Shown here: piece by piece, positions 38,175 through 45,885 of the stretch
How positions within the stretch are numbered: position 1 is the stretch's first letter
Layout: every line of letters starts with the position of its first letter
Source of the DNA: Methylococcaceae bacterium
Lineage (GTDB): Bacteria > Pseudomonadota > Gammaproteobacteria > Methylococcales > Methylomonadaceae
Direction: 5' to 3'
DNA: 64,000 nt
Assembly (NCBI GenBank): GCA_030693065.1
Contig: JAUYBL010000010.1
Span: 62,001 to 126,000, forward strand
Translations under genes and position numbers: made by a program
Notes under the pieces: generated by a model
Told to the model about the DNA's origin: nothing
Database searches by the model: none
Seen by the model: the letters and a program-made list of their open reading frames with translations, nothing else

Positions 38175-39146
38175 TTATTGGCTCAAAGGTTGTCGACGAT
38201 TAACAAAAAGGGACGCGGGGAAATAAACAGCGGTCAGCAGCAGCAACGCCAGTGAGGCCATGCGCCAGCGAATATCGACCTGGGCAATCTGGCTTGTGGC
38301 AAGCTGGGAGTTTTGAAGGGCTTGATAGAGATTGTCGGTATCGCTCAATCGCGTGTAAGCAAGGCCGGACTGGGCCGCTAATTGTTGAAGATAAGTTTCC
38401 TGCAACGCCGTCAAATGTTCGGTGCCGGAAGTCGCAGAACTGCCGAAGGGCGCATTGCGGGCGTTATAACCCTCGATCGAAGCGGGGTCGAGATTGGATT
38501 CGCCGAACGAACTCCGGTGCGGAACATCTTCAGCAGAATAAAAACCGGTTTGCTTACCATTGGCGTCGAACTTGGGAATCGGCACGGCTTGCAGACCGCC
38601 CGCACCGACAATCATGCCTTTTACTTTACCGACAACCGTCGAAAAATCCGGCTGGTATTTGGGGTTGATGGGCGGAGCTTCCTGACCGTCGGAAATGAAA
38701 ATAATCGCACTGTTATTTTTCTGCAGCATTTCCAGCGTACTGAACAGGCCTTTGCTGATATTGCTATCCGCCGCCCAGGCCATGCGCCAATCCACAGCAT
38801 TGATGGCGCTGTCGATTTCACCGAAAGCCGAACACACTTCCAACGGCTCGAATAACAGCGTCGAGCGCCTTTCGGTAAACAAACCCAGTCCCACTTTGGA
38901 CTGGCAAGGCAACTTGCTTAAAAGCTGTCGCAAGTTTTGTTTAACAGTTTCCAGGCGGCTGACTGCCTGATCATCCTGCTGGTAATCGGTGGCATTCATG
39001 CTGCGGGTGATGTCGATGATAAACGTCAGGTTGTAGACCGGACTTTTTTGTTCACGACTGGGAAACATAAACAAGGCTGTCATCGCCAATAATGCCAATA
39101 TCAGGGCGATGCTGCGGTAATCAGTTACTATTTTCTTGATATTCAT
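38175..39146 (-). CDS. mxaL: MxaL, VWA-domain protein for methanol dehydrogenase assembly
   Basis: A 323-residue inner-membrane protein with helices near both ends and a von Willebrand factor A domain between them. The metal site is FIIDITRSMNATDY, a DxTxS variant of the DxSxS motif. Work in other methylotrophs implicates MxaA, K and L in calcium insertion into methanol dehydrogenase. The ATG at 39146 is chosen because it overlaps the mxaK stop by one base (TAATG). The longer frame starting at 39185 would run back into mxaK. Confidence 0.87.
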   Translation of the reverse strand: MNIKKIVTDYRSIALILALLAMTALFMFPSREQKSPVYNLTFIIDITRSMNATDYQQDDQAVSRLETVKQNLRQLLSKLPCQSKVGLGLFTERRSTLLFEPLEVCSAFGEIDSAINAVDWRMAWAADSNISKGLFSTLEMLQKNNSAIIFISDGQEAPPINPKYQPDFSTVVGKVKGMIVGAGGLQAVPIPKFDANGKQTGFYSAEDVPHRSSFGESNLDPASIEGYNARNAPFGSSATSGTEHLTALQETYLQQLAAQSGLAYTRLSDTDNLYQALQNSQLATSQIAQVDIRWRMASLALLLLTAVYFPASLFVNRRQPLSQ

Positions 39147-39712
39147 TACGGCAAACCCCGCGGAAATCCGGGCACAGTCGTCCACAACTGCGTGGCCTGT
39201 TTTTTGGGATCATCTTCATTGCCGCTATTGATACGGTCCATTTCCGGCAACAAGCGCATCGCCACTTCCAGATTGTATTTGCTATCCCAGTCCTGACTAT
39301 CCAGCGCCAGAGCTTGCCGGTAGGCCTGTTTAGCCAAATCGACCAGCGGCAGTGCCTCGTTCATCTTCATCGTCTCGACATGGTTCATAGCTTGTTCCAG
39401 GTAGAGATTGCCCAGGTTGTAACGCACTTTGGCCCTGAAGGCTTGATCGCCCTGCTCCATAATTAAACTCAAGGTCGACAAGGCTTCGTCATAGCGGTGT
39501 TTTTGCTTGAGATACAAGGCTCGCGCCAAGCGTAATTCCGGCTTGCCGCTGATGACTTTACTGACGTCGACATCCTTGCCGGAAGCCAGTTGATTAATCA
39601 GTTCATTGTCGTTATGAACACTCAGCAGCGCACCGGTGTTAAACAACAACCCGCCGATGCTTAAAACTAAAGCGGTCCAAATAAGACTGTGCTGTAACGT
39701 TTTAAAACTCAT
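39146..39712 (-). CDS. mxaK: MxaK, assembly protein with TPR-like helices
   Basis: A 188-residue protein with an N-terminal membrane helix (about residues 10-29) and helical repeats resembling TPRs (RLARALYLKQKHRYDEALST; FRAKVRYNLGNLYLEQAM). It overlaps mxaC by four bases and mxaL by one. The assignment rests on the gene order C-K-L and the TPR-like character. In other methylotrophs mxaK mutants make inactive, calcium-free methanol dehydrogenase. Confidence 0.84.
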   Translation of the reverse strand: MSFKTLQHSLIWTALVLSIGGLLFNTGALLSVHNDNELINQLASGKDVDVSKVISGKPELRLARALYLKQKHRYDEALSTLSLIMEQGDQAFRAKVRYNLGNLYLEQAMNHVETMKMNEALPLVDLAKQAYRQALALDSQDWDSKYNLEVAMRLLPEMDRINSGNEDDPKKQATQLWTTVPGFPRGLP

Positions 39713-40689
39713 ACCCTGATCTCGAAAAACTTAACAGCCAGCAACAACGCCAACAAGCCCATTGCCAAGCCATAACACTGATTAGACAAATCCTGCTTGG
39801 GGATGCGTTCCAGATAATGCAGAGGCAGGTTTTCCAGATGATTGATGTCGGCGATGGCTCGCTGCAAGGCGTCCGGGCTTTCCGCCTCGTAGGCTTGGTA
39901 AGGCACGCCCAGGCTGGAAAAGAACTGGTGCAGATAACGTTCAGGCATCGCCTGCGCATTGTCATCCCGCGGATCTTCGGCCACAGAATGAATGCCGGGG
40001 CTGTTGGCGGTGCGTAAAAACAGCCAATACAACCGGACTTGTTTTTGTTTTACCCAGACGCGCAGCTTTTGCTCGCTATCCCGGTCAATCGCCGCCGCGC
40101 CGTCGGACACCAGCACGATAATGCGCGAGCCAGTCAGTGGTTGCTGGTCGAAAAACGATAAGGCCATACTCAAGCCTTTGCTGACGTGGGTATACGCCAG
40201 CGCCGGAGTGGATGTCGCGGCAATCGCCGCCTGTATTGCCTGTTTGTTTTCGGTCAACGGCATCACAAACAACGGCGCAGTGCTGTAGGCCGCCACCGCA
40301 AATAAATCGTTTTTGCGCTGATCGACAAATTTACTCAACAAGCGTCGTGCAGCGGCAGACTTCGATTCGTTTTTACCATCGGGAGTTTGTCCGGCAAAGC
40401 TGTTATCCATACTGCTGCTGCGATCCAGCAATAACACGATATGCGCGCCGTGGCCGATACGTTCGATGCTTTGTTCGCTGCGATACAGGCCCGCCAGACC
40501 CAGCACGATAGCCGCGATGGTCAGCATCGCCAGCACCCGCACACTCCATGTCACAAAGGTCGATAGCGGGTCCGGCGGCAATATTGCCAGCCATGGACTG
40601 GGATTGACCGCCATGCCGCTGCTGAACAACGGCAGCATTGCAAGTAACAATCCGGCCAATAACCACGGCGTTTCAAGCCCAAAATTCAT
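39709..40689 (-). CDS. mxaC: MxaC, VWA-domain membrane protein
   Basis: A 326-residue protein with two N-terminal helices, a von Willebrand A domain with an intact metal site (LLLDRSSSMDNS), and a C-terminal helix (YGLAMGLLALLLAVKFF). This is the BatA-like architecture. It partners the MoxR-type ATPase and DUF58 protein of the same operon, a known ATPase/VWA chaperone arrangement. The start at 40689 gives an ATGA overlap with mxaA. Confidence 0.87.
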   Translation of the reverse strand: MNFGLETPWLLAGLLLAMLPLFSSGMAVNPSPWLAILPPDPLSTFVTWSVRVLAMLTIAAIVLGLAGLYRSEQSIERIGHGAHIVLLLDRSSSMDNSFAGQTPDGKNESKSAAARRLLSKFVDQRKNDLFAVAAYSTAPLFVMPLTENKQAIQAAIAATSTPALAYTHVSKGLSMALSFFDQQPLTGSRIIVLVSDGAAAIDRDSEQKLRVWVKQKQVRLYWLFLRTANSPGIHSVAEDPRDDNAQAMPERYLHQFFSSLGVPYQAYEAESPDALQRAIADINHLENLPLHYLERIPKQDLSNQCYGLAMGLLALLLAVKFFEIRV

Positions 40690-41558
40690 AGCGCCCCCCG
40701 TTCGATCTTGCGGCACTGCTCCAACAGCTCGCGGATTTTTTGCAAATGCTCAGGCATTACGGCCTGTTTGCCGGAAAAAAAGTAGTGATAGGAATAATCA
40801 AAAAACCAGTCTAAGAGTTGGTTGATACGCTGATACTCGGTATGGCTACGGTAAAAATCAGCCAATTGATGTTGGAAAAGCGGTCGGCTATTGAGCTTGT
40901 TAAAAGCCTTATGGGCAATCGTTAGTGCTTGCGCCATGTCTCCTTCACTCAATTTTGCCAACTGTTTTAATGCCTGTTTGAAAACCCTCCGCCGGGATTG
41001 CGGGAAGTAACCGTACAAATAAGCTAAGTAAACGCCAAGCAATACACTCACCAAAAAACTGCCCCACAAACCCATTTGCGCGGCGCTACCCGACAAGAAC
41101 GGCGGCCTGACATCCGGGCGCATATATTCATGCTGCTCGTTCTTGCGCACAGCCAGTTCCCGTAATGGCGCGACGGTAAACGACCAATCCGGCACGTCCT
41201 TGCTCAAGGTGTTATCGCCCTGCGCAAACTGCAATGTAAAGCCCGGCAAGCTGAGCATTTTGACTTCCAGCGGTGCGTAAAAAATCTGATAGCGCAGATT
41301 GATGACGGTTTGCTCGCCTTGCTGCTTAACATTGATTTGCGTCAAATTCAGCCAGCGGTTGATTTGCCCGCGCGCAGGCAGGCTTGATGTTTGTAAAGCG
41401 ATACCGGAGCGCGTTTCAATCACGATGCGCTGGGCGATTTCATCACCGATCACATAGCCGAACGGGCGCGGTGTTTCTATCGCGAAATAACTCACCGGCT
41501 CGGTGACCGAGCCAGAACATCCAGCTAATAGCAGCAGTATCAAAAGCCCAACTCTCAT
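40686..41558 (-). CDS. mxaA: MxaA, lipoprotein for calcium insertion/assembly of methanol dehydrogenase
   Basis: A 290-residue protein with a type II signal peptide (LLILLLLAGCSGS, lipidated Cys14). A periplasmic beta-rich domain extends to about residue 155. One membrane helix follows (about 163-185), then a charged cytoplasmic C-terminal region with repeated helices. It overlaps mxaS and mxaC by four bases each. It belongs to the R-S-A-C-K-L accessory block. Confidence 0.86.
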   Translation of the reverse strand: MRVGLLILLLLAGCSGSVTEPVSYFAIETPRPFGYVIGDEIAQRIVIETRSGIALQTSSLPARGQINRWLNLTQINVKQQGEQTVINLRYQIFYAPLEVKMLSLPGFTLQFAQGDNTLSKDVPDWSFTVAPLRELAVRKNEQHEYMRPDVRPPFLSGSAAQMGLWGSFLVSVLLGVYLAYLYGYFPQSRRRVFKQALKQLAKLSEGDMAQALTIAHKAFNKLNSRPLFQHQLADFYRSHTEYQRINQLLDWFFDYSYHYFFSGKQAVMPEHLQKIRELLEQCRKIERGAL

Positions 41559-42391
41559 ACTGCCCTCTGCCGGAAATACTGATTAATTTGTTGGCTGCTG
41601 TAAGCCTCTTCGATAAACAACGGCTCCATGCCAAAGGCTCGAAAACAATGCGTCAGTTCGCGTTGGCGCTGCTGGTGCGCGGCAATTATTTTTTGTTTTA
41701 AGGCCGGTCGCATCAGCAAGGTTCGGGTCGTGCGGCTTTCCATGTCTTTAAAGGTCACCATGCCCCAGTCCGGTAAACGCAAGTAGTGTTGTAAATCGCT
41801 AGGTAGTAGCGGTACTACATCGTGGTTTTGTAAGGTCCGTAGCAGCATTTCCAGTTGCAGCTTAGGAAAATGACAATCTGTAAATAAAAACACCAAAGAG
41901 CGGCGTTCCGGTAAATAGACCGCAGCCTCGCTTAACGCGGTCGCCAAGCCATTAAATTGGTGGGTTTGCAGTTGCTGCGCGATCTGAATTACAGCTTGAT
42001 GCTGCCTGCCCGCATTTAATCGCCAGCGCGGTTCAATGTTTTGCGAGCAGCCGATAAAGCCAAGTTTGTCGCCGTAATCTGCCACTGCATCTGCCAAATC
42101 AAGCAACAGATTCTGCAAAATGCCAGGTTTATTGCCAGCCCCCATTGATGCAGACAAATCGGCAATCAAATAAACATTAACCGTACTTTGCTGCAAAAAT
42201 ACCCGTACCCGGTAGCCTCCGAATGGATCGAGCACACTGGCACGCAAGTCGATACGCCTGGGATCGGGACTGGCAATCAATGGCTCATGACGATTAAACA
42301 ACTGCCCGGCACCCACCATTCGGCCGGGATGAGCTCCGGGGTAAATGGAAGTTGATTGCCAAGGCAAGCGATATTGCAGGGGTTCGGTCAT
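41555..42391 (-). CDS. mxaS: MxaS, DUF58 domain protein
   Basis: A protein of about 278 residues of the DUF58/VWA-like class that usually partners MoxR ATPases. The segment RRIDLRASVLDPFGGYRVRV and VNVYLIADLSASMGAG, a VWA-like DxSxS site, are visible. The ATG at 42391 is used; an in-frame TTG lies 21 bases upstream, and neither has a clear ribosome binding site. A 440-base palindrome-rich gap separates it from mxaR. Confidence 0.86.
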   Translation of the reverse strand: MTEPLQYRLPWQSTSIYPGAHPGRMVGAGQLFNRHEPLIASPDPRRIDLRASVLDPFGGYRVRVFLQQSTVNVYLIADLSASMGAGNKPGILQNLLLDLADAVADYGDKLGFIGCSQNIEPRWRLNAGRQHQAVIQIAQQLQTHQFNGLATALSEAAVYLPERRSLVFLFTDCHFPKLQLEMLLRTLQNHDVVPLLPSDLQHYLRLPDWGMVTFKDMESRTTRTLLMRPALKQKIIAAHQQRQRELTHCFRAFGMEPLFIEEAYSSQQINQYFRQRAV

Positions 42392-42416
42392 AGGGTGATC
42401 AGAAAAAATCAAAAAA

Positions 42417-42834
42417 TTGAATCAATGTATTTTTAGGGCTCTTAGCCGTTTTGTTAATGAGTATTCGGTATACCAAGACTCACATCCCCGTATGCCGCGC
42501 CGAGCACCGGTGTATTTGCCGGGAATAGTCCGTAGGAGGGCGGAATGGATTCCGCCCGTTGCCAGAGGGGCATGGAAGCCCCTTCTGGCAACCCCCGGCA
42601 AATACACCGGCGCGCAGGACGCAAGCGGCATCCGGGCGGCCTTTTCTTTGGATACTTTCTTTTGGCCGCGCAAAAGAAAGTATCCCGCCCTCGGGTGCGG
42701 AAACCCGATTAAAAAACGTCGCGATAGCGACACCAAAAACTCGCTAGTTACACCGCAGCGCGGAGATAATGAATTCCCACGCAGCGCGTGGGAACTAGAA
42801 GTACAAAAAATGGACATTTTGCTTAGTCAAATAC
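42417..42834. repeat. cluster of nested palindromes between mxaR and mxaS
   Basis: No gene is supported here. Visible palindromes: 17-bp arms CCGGTGTATTTGCCGGG (42507-42523) and complement (42594-42610), which enclose two more hairpins (42538-42557, GGGCGGAA/TTCCGCCC; and 42559-42591, TTGCCAGA..GGGGC/GCCCC..TCTGGCAA). Next come 15-bp arms GGATACTTTCTTTTG (42650-42664) and complement (42671-42685), then TTCCCACGC/GCGTGGGAA (42774-42794). These look like several repeat families inserted beside or within one another. Confidence 0.85.
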
Positions 42835-43863
42835 CTACGGCGCCGCCACCTGCCTCAAAATTGCATCAATCAACTCGGGCAACAGCTGTTCTTTGCGGTA
42901 GGCGTATATCGGCTGCAAAAACAGCCGGTGCGTCATGCAGACCGGAAACAAAGCTTGAATATCTTCAGGCAGCACATGATCCCGACCTTGCAGCCAGGCG
43001 CGGATTTTCGCGGCACGTATCAAATAACTCATGCCGCGCGGACTCGCACCGGTGCTTAGCAAGGTAGTCATATCGACATCGGCAACTTTTACGCCGTAAG
43101 CATTTGGATCTTGCGTGGCTTGCCATAGTGCTAGCGCATAAGCCCGTAACTTGGGCGACGTTTGTACGCTGCGTTGCAGGGTGTCTGCCAGCTCATTGAG
43201 CTGGTAGTAAGGAATGATGTCGGAGGCAATGCCTGCGACTAATTGATCGGTATCGTGAAAGCGCGGGTTAAACATCAATTCATCGAGTATCTCTGGCTCT
43301 TTCGGAGTGTCGATGTTGATTTCCATCATGAAGCGGTCTTTTGCGGCCGCCGGTAATTCAAAAGTTTCTTCTTTTTCCACCCGGTTACGGTCGGCAAATA
43401 CCTGGATATGCGGCAGTTGGTAATCGCGGTTAAACGCATTGATGCTGCGTTCGGCCATGGCTCTTAACAGCAATGAATGAACTTGCGGTCGGGCACGGTT
43501 AATTTCATTGAAAAAGAAGGTAGCTAGTCTGTCGCCTTGTTTAAGTAGCGGTCCTGGATCGACACAGGGTCGACCATCGTTGTTGAGATAGGTGTAATAA
43601 ATAAGATCGGCAGGCATCAAATCGATGGTGCCTTCAATACGTTGATAATCGCCGCCCAAGCCTTGGGCAATGGCTCTAAGCAAGGTAGTTTTGCCGACGC
43701 CGACATTACCTTCAAGCAACACATGGCCTCTGGCAAACACCGCTATCAGGATATTTCTTACCGCAGGTTGCAAACCTAAAACGGTTTGATTGATTTGTTG
43801 TTCAAACTTAAGCGCTTTATCGCGCCAATCGGGCAGTTGTGCTTCTGTGATCATTGTTTTCAA
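42835..43863 (-). CDS. mxaR: MxaR, MoxR-family AAA+ ATPase
   Basis: A 342-residue MoxR ATPase that works with DUF58 and VWA proteins in assembly of methanol dehydrogenase. Walker A is EGNVGVGKTTLL (about residue 52) and Walker B TFFFNEINRA. The sensor 1 and 2 regions are in VFADRNRVEKEET and ASPRGMSYLI. The family usually has ATQNP in sensor 1; here FADRN replaces it. The TTG at 43863 is chosen because GGAG lies seven bases upstream; the next ATG, nine bases in, lacks a site. That GGAG is within the stem of a terminator just before the gene. Confidence 0.88.
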   Translation of the reverse strand: MKTMITEAQLPDWRDKALKFEQQINQTVLGLQPAVRNILIAVFARGHVLLEGNVGVGKTTLLRAIAQGLGGDYQRIEGTIDLMPADLIYYTYLNNDGRPCVDPGPLLKQGDRLATFFFNEINRARPQVHSLLLRAMAERSINAFNRDYQLPHIQVFADRNRVEKEETFELPAAAKDRFMMEINIDTPKEPEILDELMFNPRFHDTDQLVAGIASDIIPYYQLNELADTLQRSVQTSPKLRAYALALWQATQDPNAYGVKVADVDMTTLLSTGASPRGMSYLIRAAKIRAWLQGRDHVLPEDIQALFPVCMTHRLFLQPIYAYRKEQLLPELIDAILRQVAAP

Positions 43864-43900
43864 AAAAAAGCTCCGGCGGCTTGCATGAGAGCTGCCGGAG
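43864..43900 (-). terminator. intrinsic terminator between mxaI and mxaR
   Basis: On the minus strand CTCCGGC (43894-43900) and GCCGGAG (43871-43877) form a stem followed by C and a T-run to 43862. It separates the abundant structural genes mxaFJGI from the accessory genes mxaRSACKL. The GGAG used by mxaR is the 3' arm of the stem, so folding would also hide the ribosome binding site. Confidence 0.8.
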
Positions 43901-43933
43901 TAGAAGGGGGATTAGTTTTAATTTACGTATTTT

Positions 43934-44086
43934 GTAGGTTGGGTAGAGGCGGAAGCCGAAACCCAACACACGTTGCGACTTATGTTGGGTTTCGCGTTGC
44001 TCTCGGCAACTGCTCCCGGCATTGCTCTACCTCCTGCATGCCCGGTAAAGCGGGGCAGGCTCTCCATGCAGTCGTACCCAACATAC
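43934..44086. repeat. GTAGGTTGGGT palindromic repeat interrupted by a 72-bp element
   Basis: The left arm GTAGGTTGGGTAGAG starts at 43934 and the right arm ends TACCCAACATAC at 44086, with an inner GAAACCCAACA / TGTTGGGTTTC pair. Removing 44003-44074 restores CTCTACCCAAC, the complement of GTTGGGTAGAG in the left arm. It lies between mxaI and the terminator before mxaR. Confidence 0.87.
44003..44074 (+). mobile_element. 72-bp nested element, TCGGCAACTGCTCC family (copy B)
   Basis: It starts TCGGCAACTGCTCC and ends CATGCAGTCG. The 3' half can fold: CTGCATG...CATGCAG with inner GCCCG...CGGGGC. It is the same length as copy C (58850-58921) and differs from it at about ten positions. It is inserted after GCTC of the host repeat. 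Confidence 0.8.
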
Positions 44087-44092
44087 ATTTAT

Positions 44093-44377
44093 TTACTCAA
44101 TCTCATCCACGTCATAAACAAACTTGCCGGTTTTGCTTAGGTGCTGCCAGCGTTTTTCATTACGCTCTTCCATCTCTTTAATGGATTGCGATTGTTTGTT
44201 TAACTCGTTGGGATCGTGTTTGGGATCGTATTTACTGCCTGCGACCTTATCCGGATAGCCGGGTTTCGGCTCCCAACACACACCCGGCTCTTTACACTTG
44301 GTACCGTCGTAAGCGCTGACTTGAAGTGACAACCCCGCGAATACCAAGCCGGCACTGAGTAAGAGTATTTTTTTCAT
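44093..44377 (-). CDS. mxaI: methanol dehydrogenase small (beta) subunit MxaI
   Basis: A 94-residue periplasmic subunit that wraps around MxaF. A signal peptide (LLLSAGLVFAGLSLQVSA) is followed by the mature start YDGTKCKEPGVCWEPKPGYP, then a Lys/Glu-rich helical tail. The two Cys near the N-terminus form the known disulfide. The ATG at 44377 has CAGGAG seven bases upstream; an upstream in-frame start overlapping mxaG is rejected. The presence of MxaI marks the calcium-type enzyme, since XoxF enzymes normally lack it. Confidence 0.97.
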   Translation of the reverse strand: MKKILLLSAGLVFAGLSLQVSAYDGTKCKEPGVCWEPKPGYPDKVAGSKYDPKHDPNELNKQSQSIKEMEERNEKRWQHLSKTGKFVYDVDEIE

Positions 44378-44409
44378 GATGTTCTCCTGATAGTTTTTAA
44401 CCGTTAGTT

Positions 44410-44883
44410 TTATTTCAACCACTTGGCTTTTTTCGGATCACCGTTATAGATGTCGCGTATCCAAGACATAATCAATAACATTTCATCGGTGTTTAAATTG
44501 ACGTATTGCGGGCCCATCATGCCGTTGGCGCCGCCGAACAAGACTTCAAACAAACCTTTGTCGGTGGCATTGGCAGGATAAGTCCAGTAATCGTCTGCCA
44601 AACCAGGTCCTAATTTGCCTTCGGCTTCATGACCATGACAACCCGAGCAAGCCGTCATGTACAAATCGTGGCCTTTTTCGATGGCTTGCCTGTCGACGTT
44701 GTAAGGGTTTTTGCCGGTCTTAAGAAATTCCTTAAAGGCGTCGGTATTACCGCCTTTTTTGGCAAAACTCATGTCCAGCGGCATACCGGTAATAGCGTTA
44801 CGCAAGTCAATATCCGCCAGCGCTGCCGTGCTCATGACAGCCATGACTAGCGCGGATGCGGAAAGTAGGTGTTTCATGTTCAT
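44410..44883 (-). CDS. mxaG: cytochrome cL, electron acceptor of methanol dehydrogenase
   Basis: A 157-residue periplasmic class I c-type cytochrome. A signal peptide ends in STAALA. The single haem site is CSGCH, and the axial Met is probably in GGANGMMGPQYV. It takes electrons from PQQ in MxaF and passes them to a smaller cytochrome. The ATG at 44883 is chosen because AGGA lies upstream and the signal peptide then starts properly. The longer frame from 45075 runs antisense-free but back into mxaJ. Confidence 0.95.
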   Translation of the reverse strand: MNMKHLLSASALVMAVMSTAALADIDLRNAITGMPLDMSFAKKGGNTDAFKEFLKTGKNPYNVDRQAIEKGHDLYMTACSGCHGHEAEGKLGPGLADDYWTYPANATDKGLFEVLFGGANGMMGPQYVNLNTDEMLLIMSWIRDIYNGDPKKAKWLK

Positions 44884-44902
44884 TTTTATCCTGTAGTAAA
44901 AG

Positions 44903-45739
44903 TTATTTAGCATTGGGTTCCGGCAACAATGGAATGCCTTCATCTTCCAGAATTTTCGTAATGTCACTTTGCTTTTCTTCCAGCACTTTGTTGAGCTGCG
45001 AGAGTAAAGCCGTATCGTTTTTACGCACACCGAATGAAGTGCTGTAATGAAAGCCCACTTTTTGACCGTCAGCACGCACGTTGTTATCAGGAATCACCGT
45101 CATCACCAGCGGCGTGGTGGATTCCTTCACATAACGCGCAGCGGCAGGCGCCCAAAGCGCAGCAATTTCAGCGTGACCGGATGACACTTCATTCACTAAC
45201 TTAGAAGATTCGTATTTAACGTATTGATTACGTTTGGAGGTATAACCGACCAGTTCCTGAGAATAATTGAACAGGTCGTTATAACGGCCAATCGCCCGCA
45301 ACATGACTTCCACCGGGGTATCGGGTACGAAAGCGATGCGCTGCGCTTTGTGCAGCACGTCACTGTCCCAATTTTGTAAATCCAGCTTGGCATCGGCGCG
45401 GGAAATAAATACATAACCCGTGCGGTAATAAGGCTTGGTAGTTAATAAGCGCGGATCGCCAGCATCGACGCCGATAATCAGATCGCACTCGCCTTTATCC
45501 AATAAATCCCGCACGAAATAACGCGGGTCAGTCCAGGTTACCGCTTTAATAGGTCTATCCAGTGCTTTGCCGATTAGATCCGCCAGTTTGTTTTCAAAGC
45601 CTTCGCCATGTTTATTGGCATAAGGCATTTCATTTTCTGCTGTACAGACTTTTAACGGCTTACCTGCTGCTTGCGCTTGAGCCGAGAGTGAACCGGCACT
45701 CAGACACAGAGCGATTACGAAAAACTTGTTTGAATGCAT
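44903..45739 (-). CDS. mxaJ: MxaJ, methanol dehydrogenase-associated solute-binding-like protein
   Basis: A 278-residue periplasmic protein with a signal peptide (FFVIALCLSAGSLSAQAQA) and a family 3 solute-binding fold (LKVCTAENEMPYANKHGEGF; DLIIGVDAGDPRLLTTKPYY). It belongs to the quinoprotein-dehydrogenase-associated binding proteins and is needed for assembly or activity of methanol dehydrogenase. No transporter partners are present. A palindromic repeat separates it from mxaF. Confidence 0.95.
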   Translation of the reverse strand: MHSNKFFVIALCLSAGSLSAQAQAAGKPLKVCTAENEMPYANKHGEGFENKLADLIGKALDRPIKAVTWTDPRYFVRDLLDKGECDLIIGVDAGDPRLLTTKPYYRTGYVFISRADAKLDLQNWDSDVLHKAQRIAFVPDTPVEVMLRAIGRYNDLFNYSQELVGYTSKRNQYVKYESSKLVNEVSSGHAEIAALWAPAAARYVKESTTPLVMTVIPDNNVRADGQKVGFHYSTSFGVRKNDTALLSQLNKVLEEKQSDITKILEDEGIPLLPEPNAK

Positions 45740-45770
45740 ATTTTGTCCGTTGTTATTAATTTGCAGATGT

Positions 45771-45876
45771 GTAGGTTGGGTTGCCTGCTTTCAGGCAACC
45801 CAACAACTTCAAGTCAACGTTGGGTTAACGACACAGCTGTTACCAAAAGTAGGCGCCATAAGCGACCCAACCCTAC
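45771..45876. repeat. GTAGGTTGGGT palindromic repeat between mxaF and mxaJ
   Basis: Outer arms GTAGGTTGGGT (45771-45781) and ACCCAACCCTAC (45865-45876) enclose a smaller hairpin GGGTTGCCTG/CAGGCAACCC near 45778-45801. It is the same family as 43934-44086 but uninterrupted. It could protect the 3' end of the mxaF message. Confidence 0.85.
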
Positions 45877-45885
45877 AATGCATCC

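Noticed and set aside
42417-43067. Open frames of 216 and 131 codons in the mxaR-mxaS gap
   Set aside because: They consist of overlapping palindromic repeats, run into mxaR antisense, and show no protein-like pattern or ribosome binding site.
44884-45075. Longer N-terminus for cytochrome cL
   Set aside because: It lies within mxaJ in another frame; the signal peptide and an AGGA site support the start at 44883.
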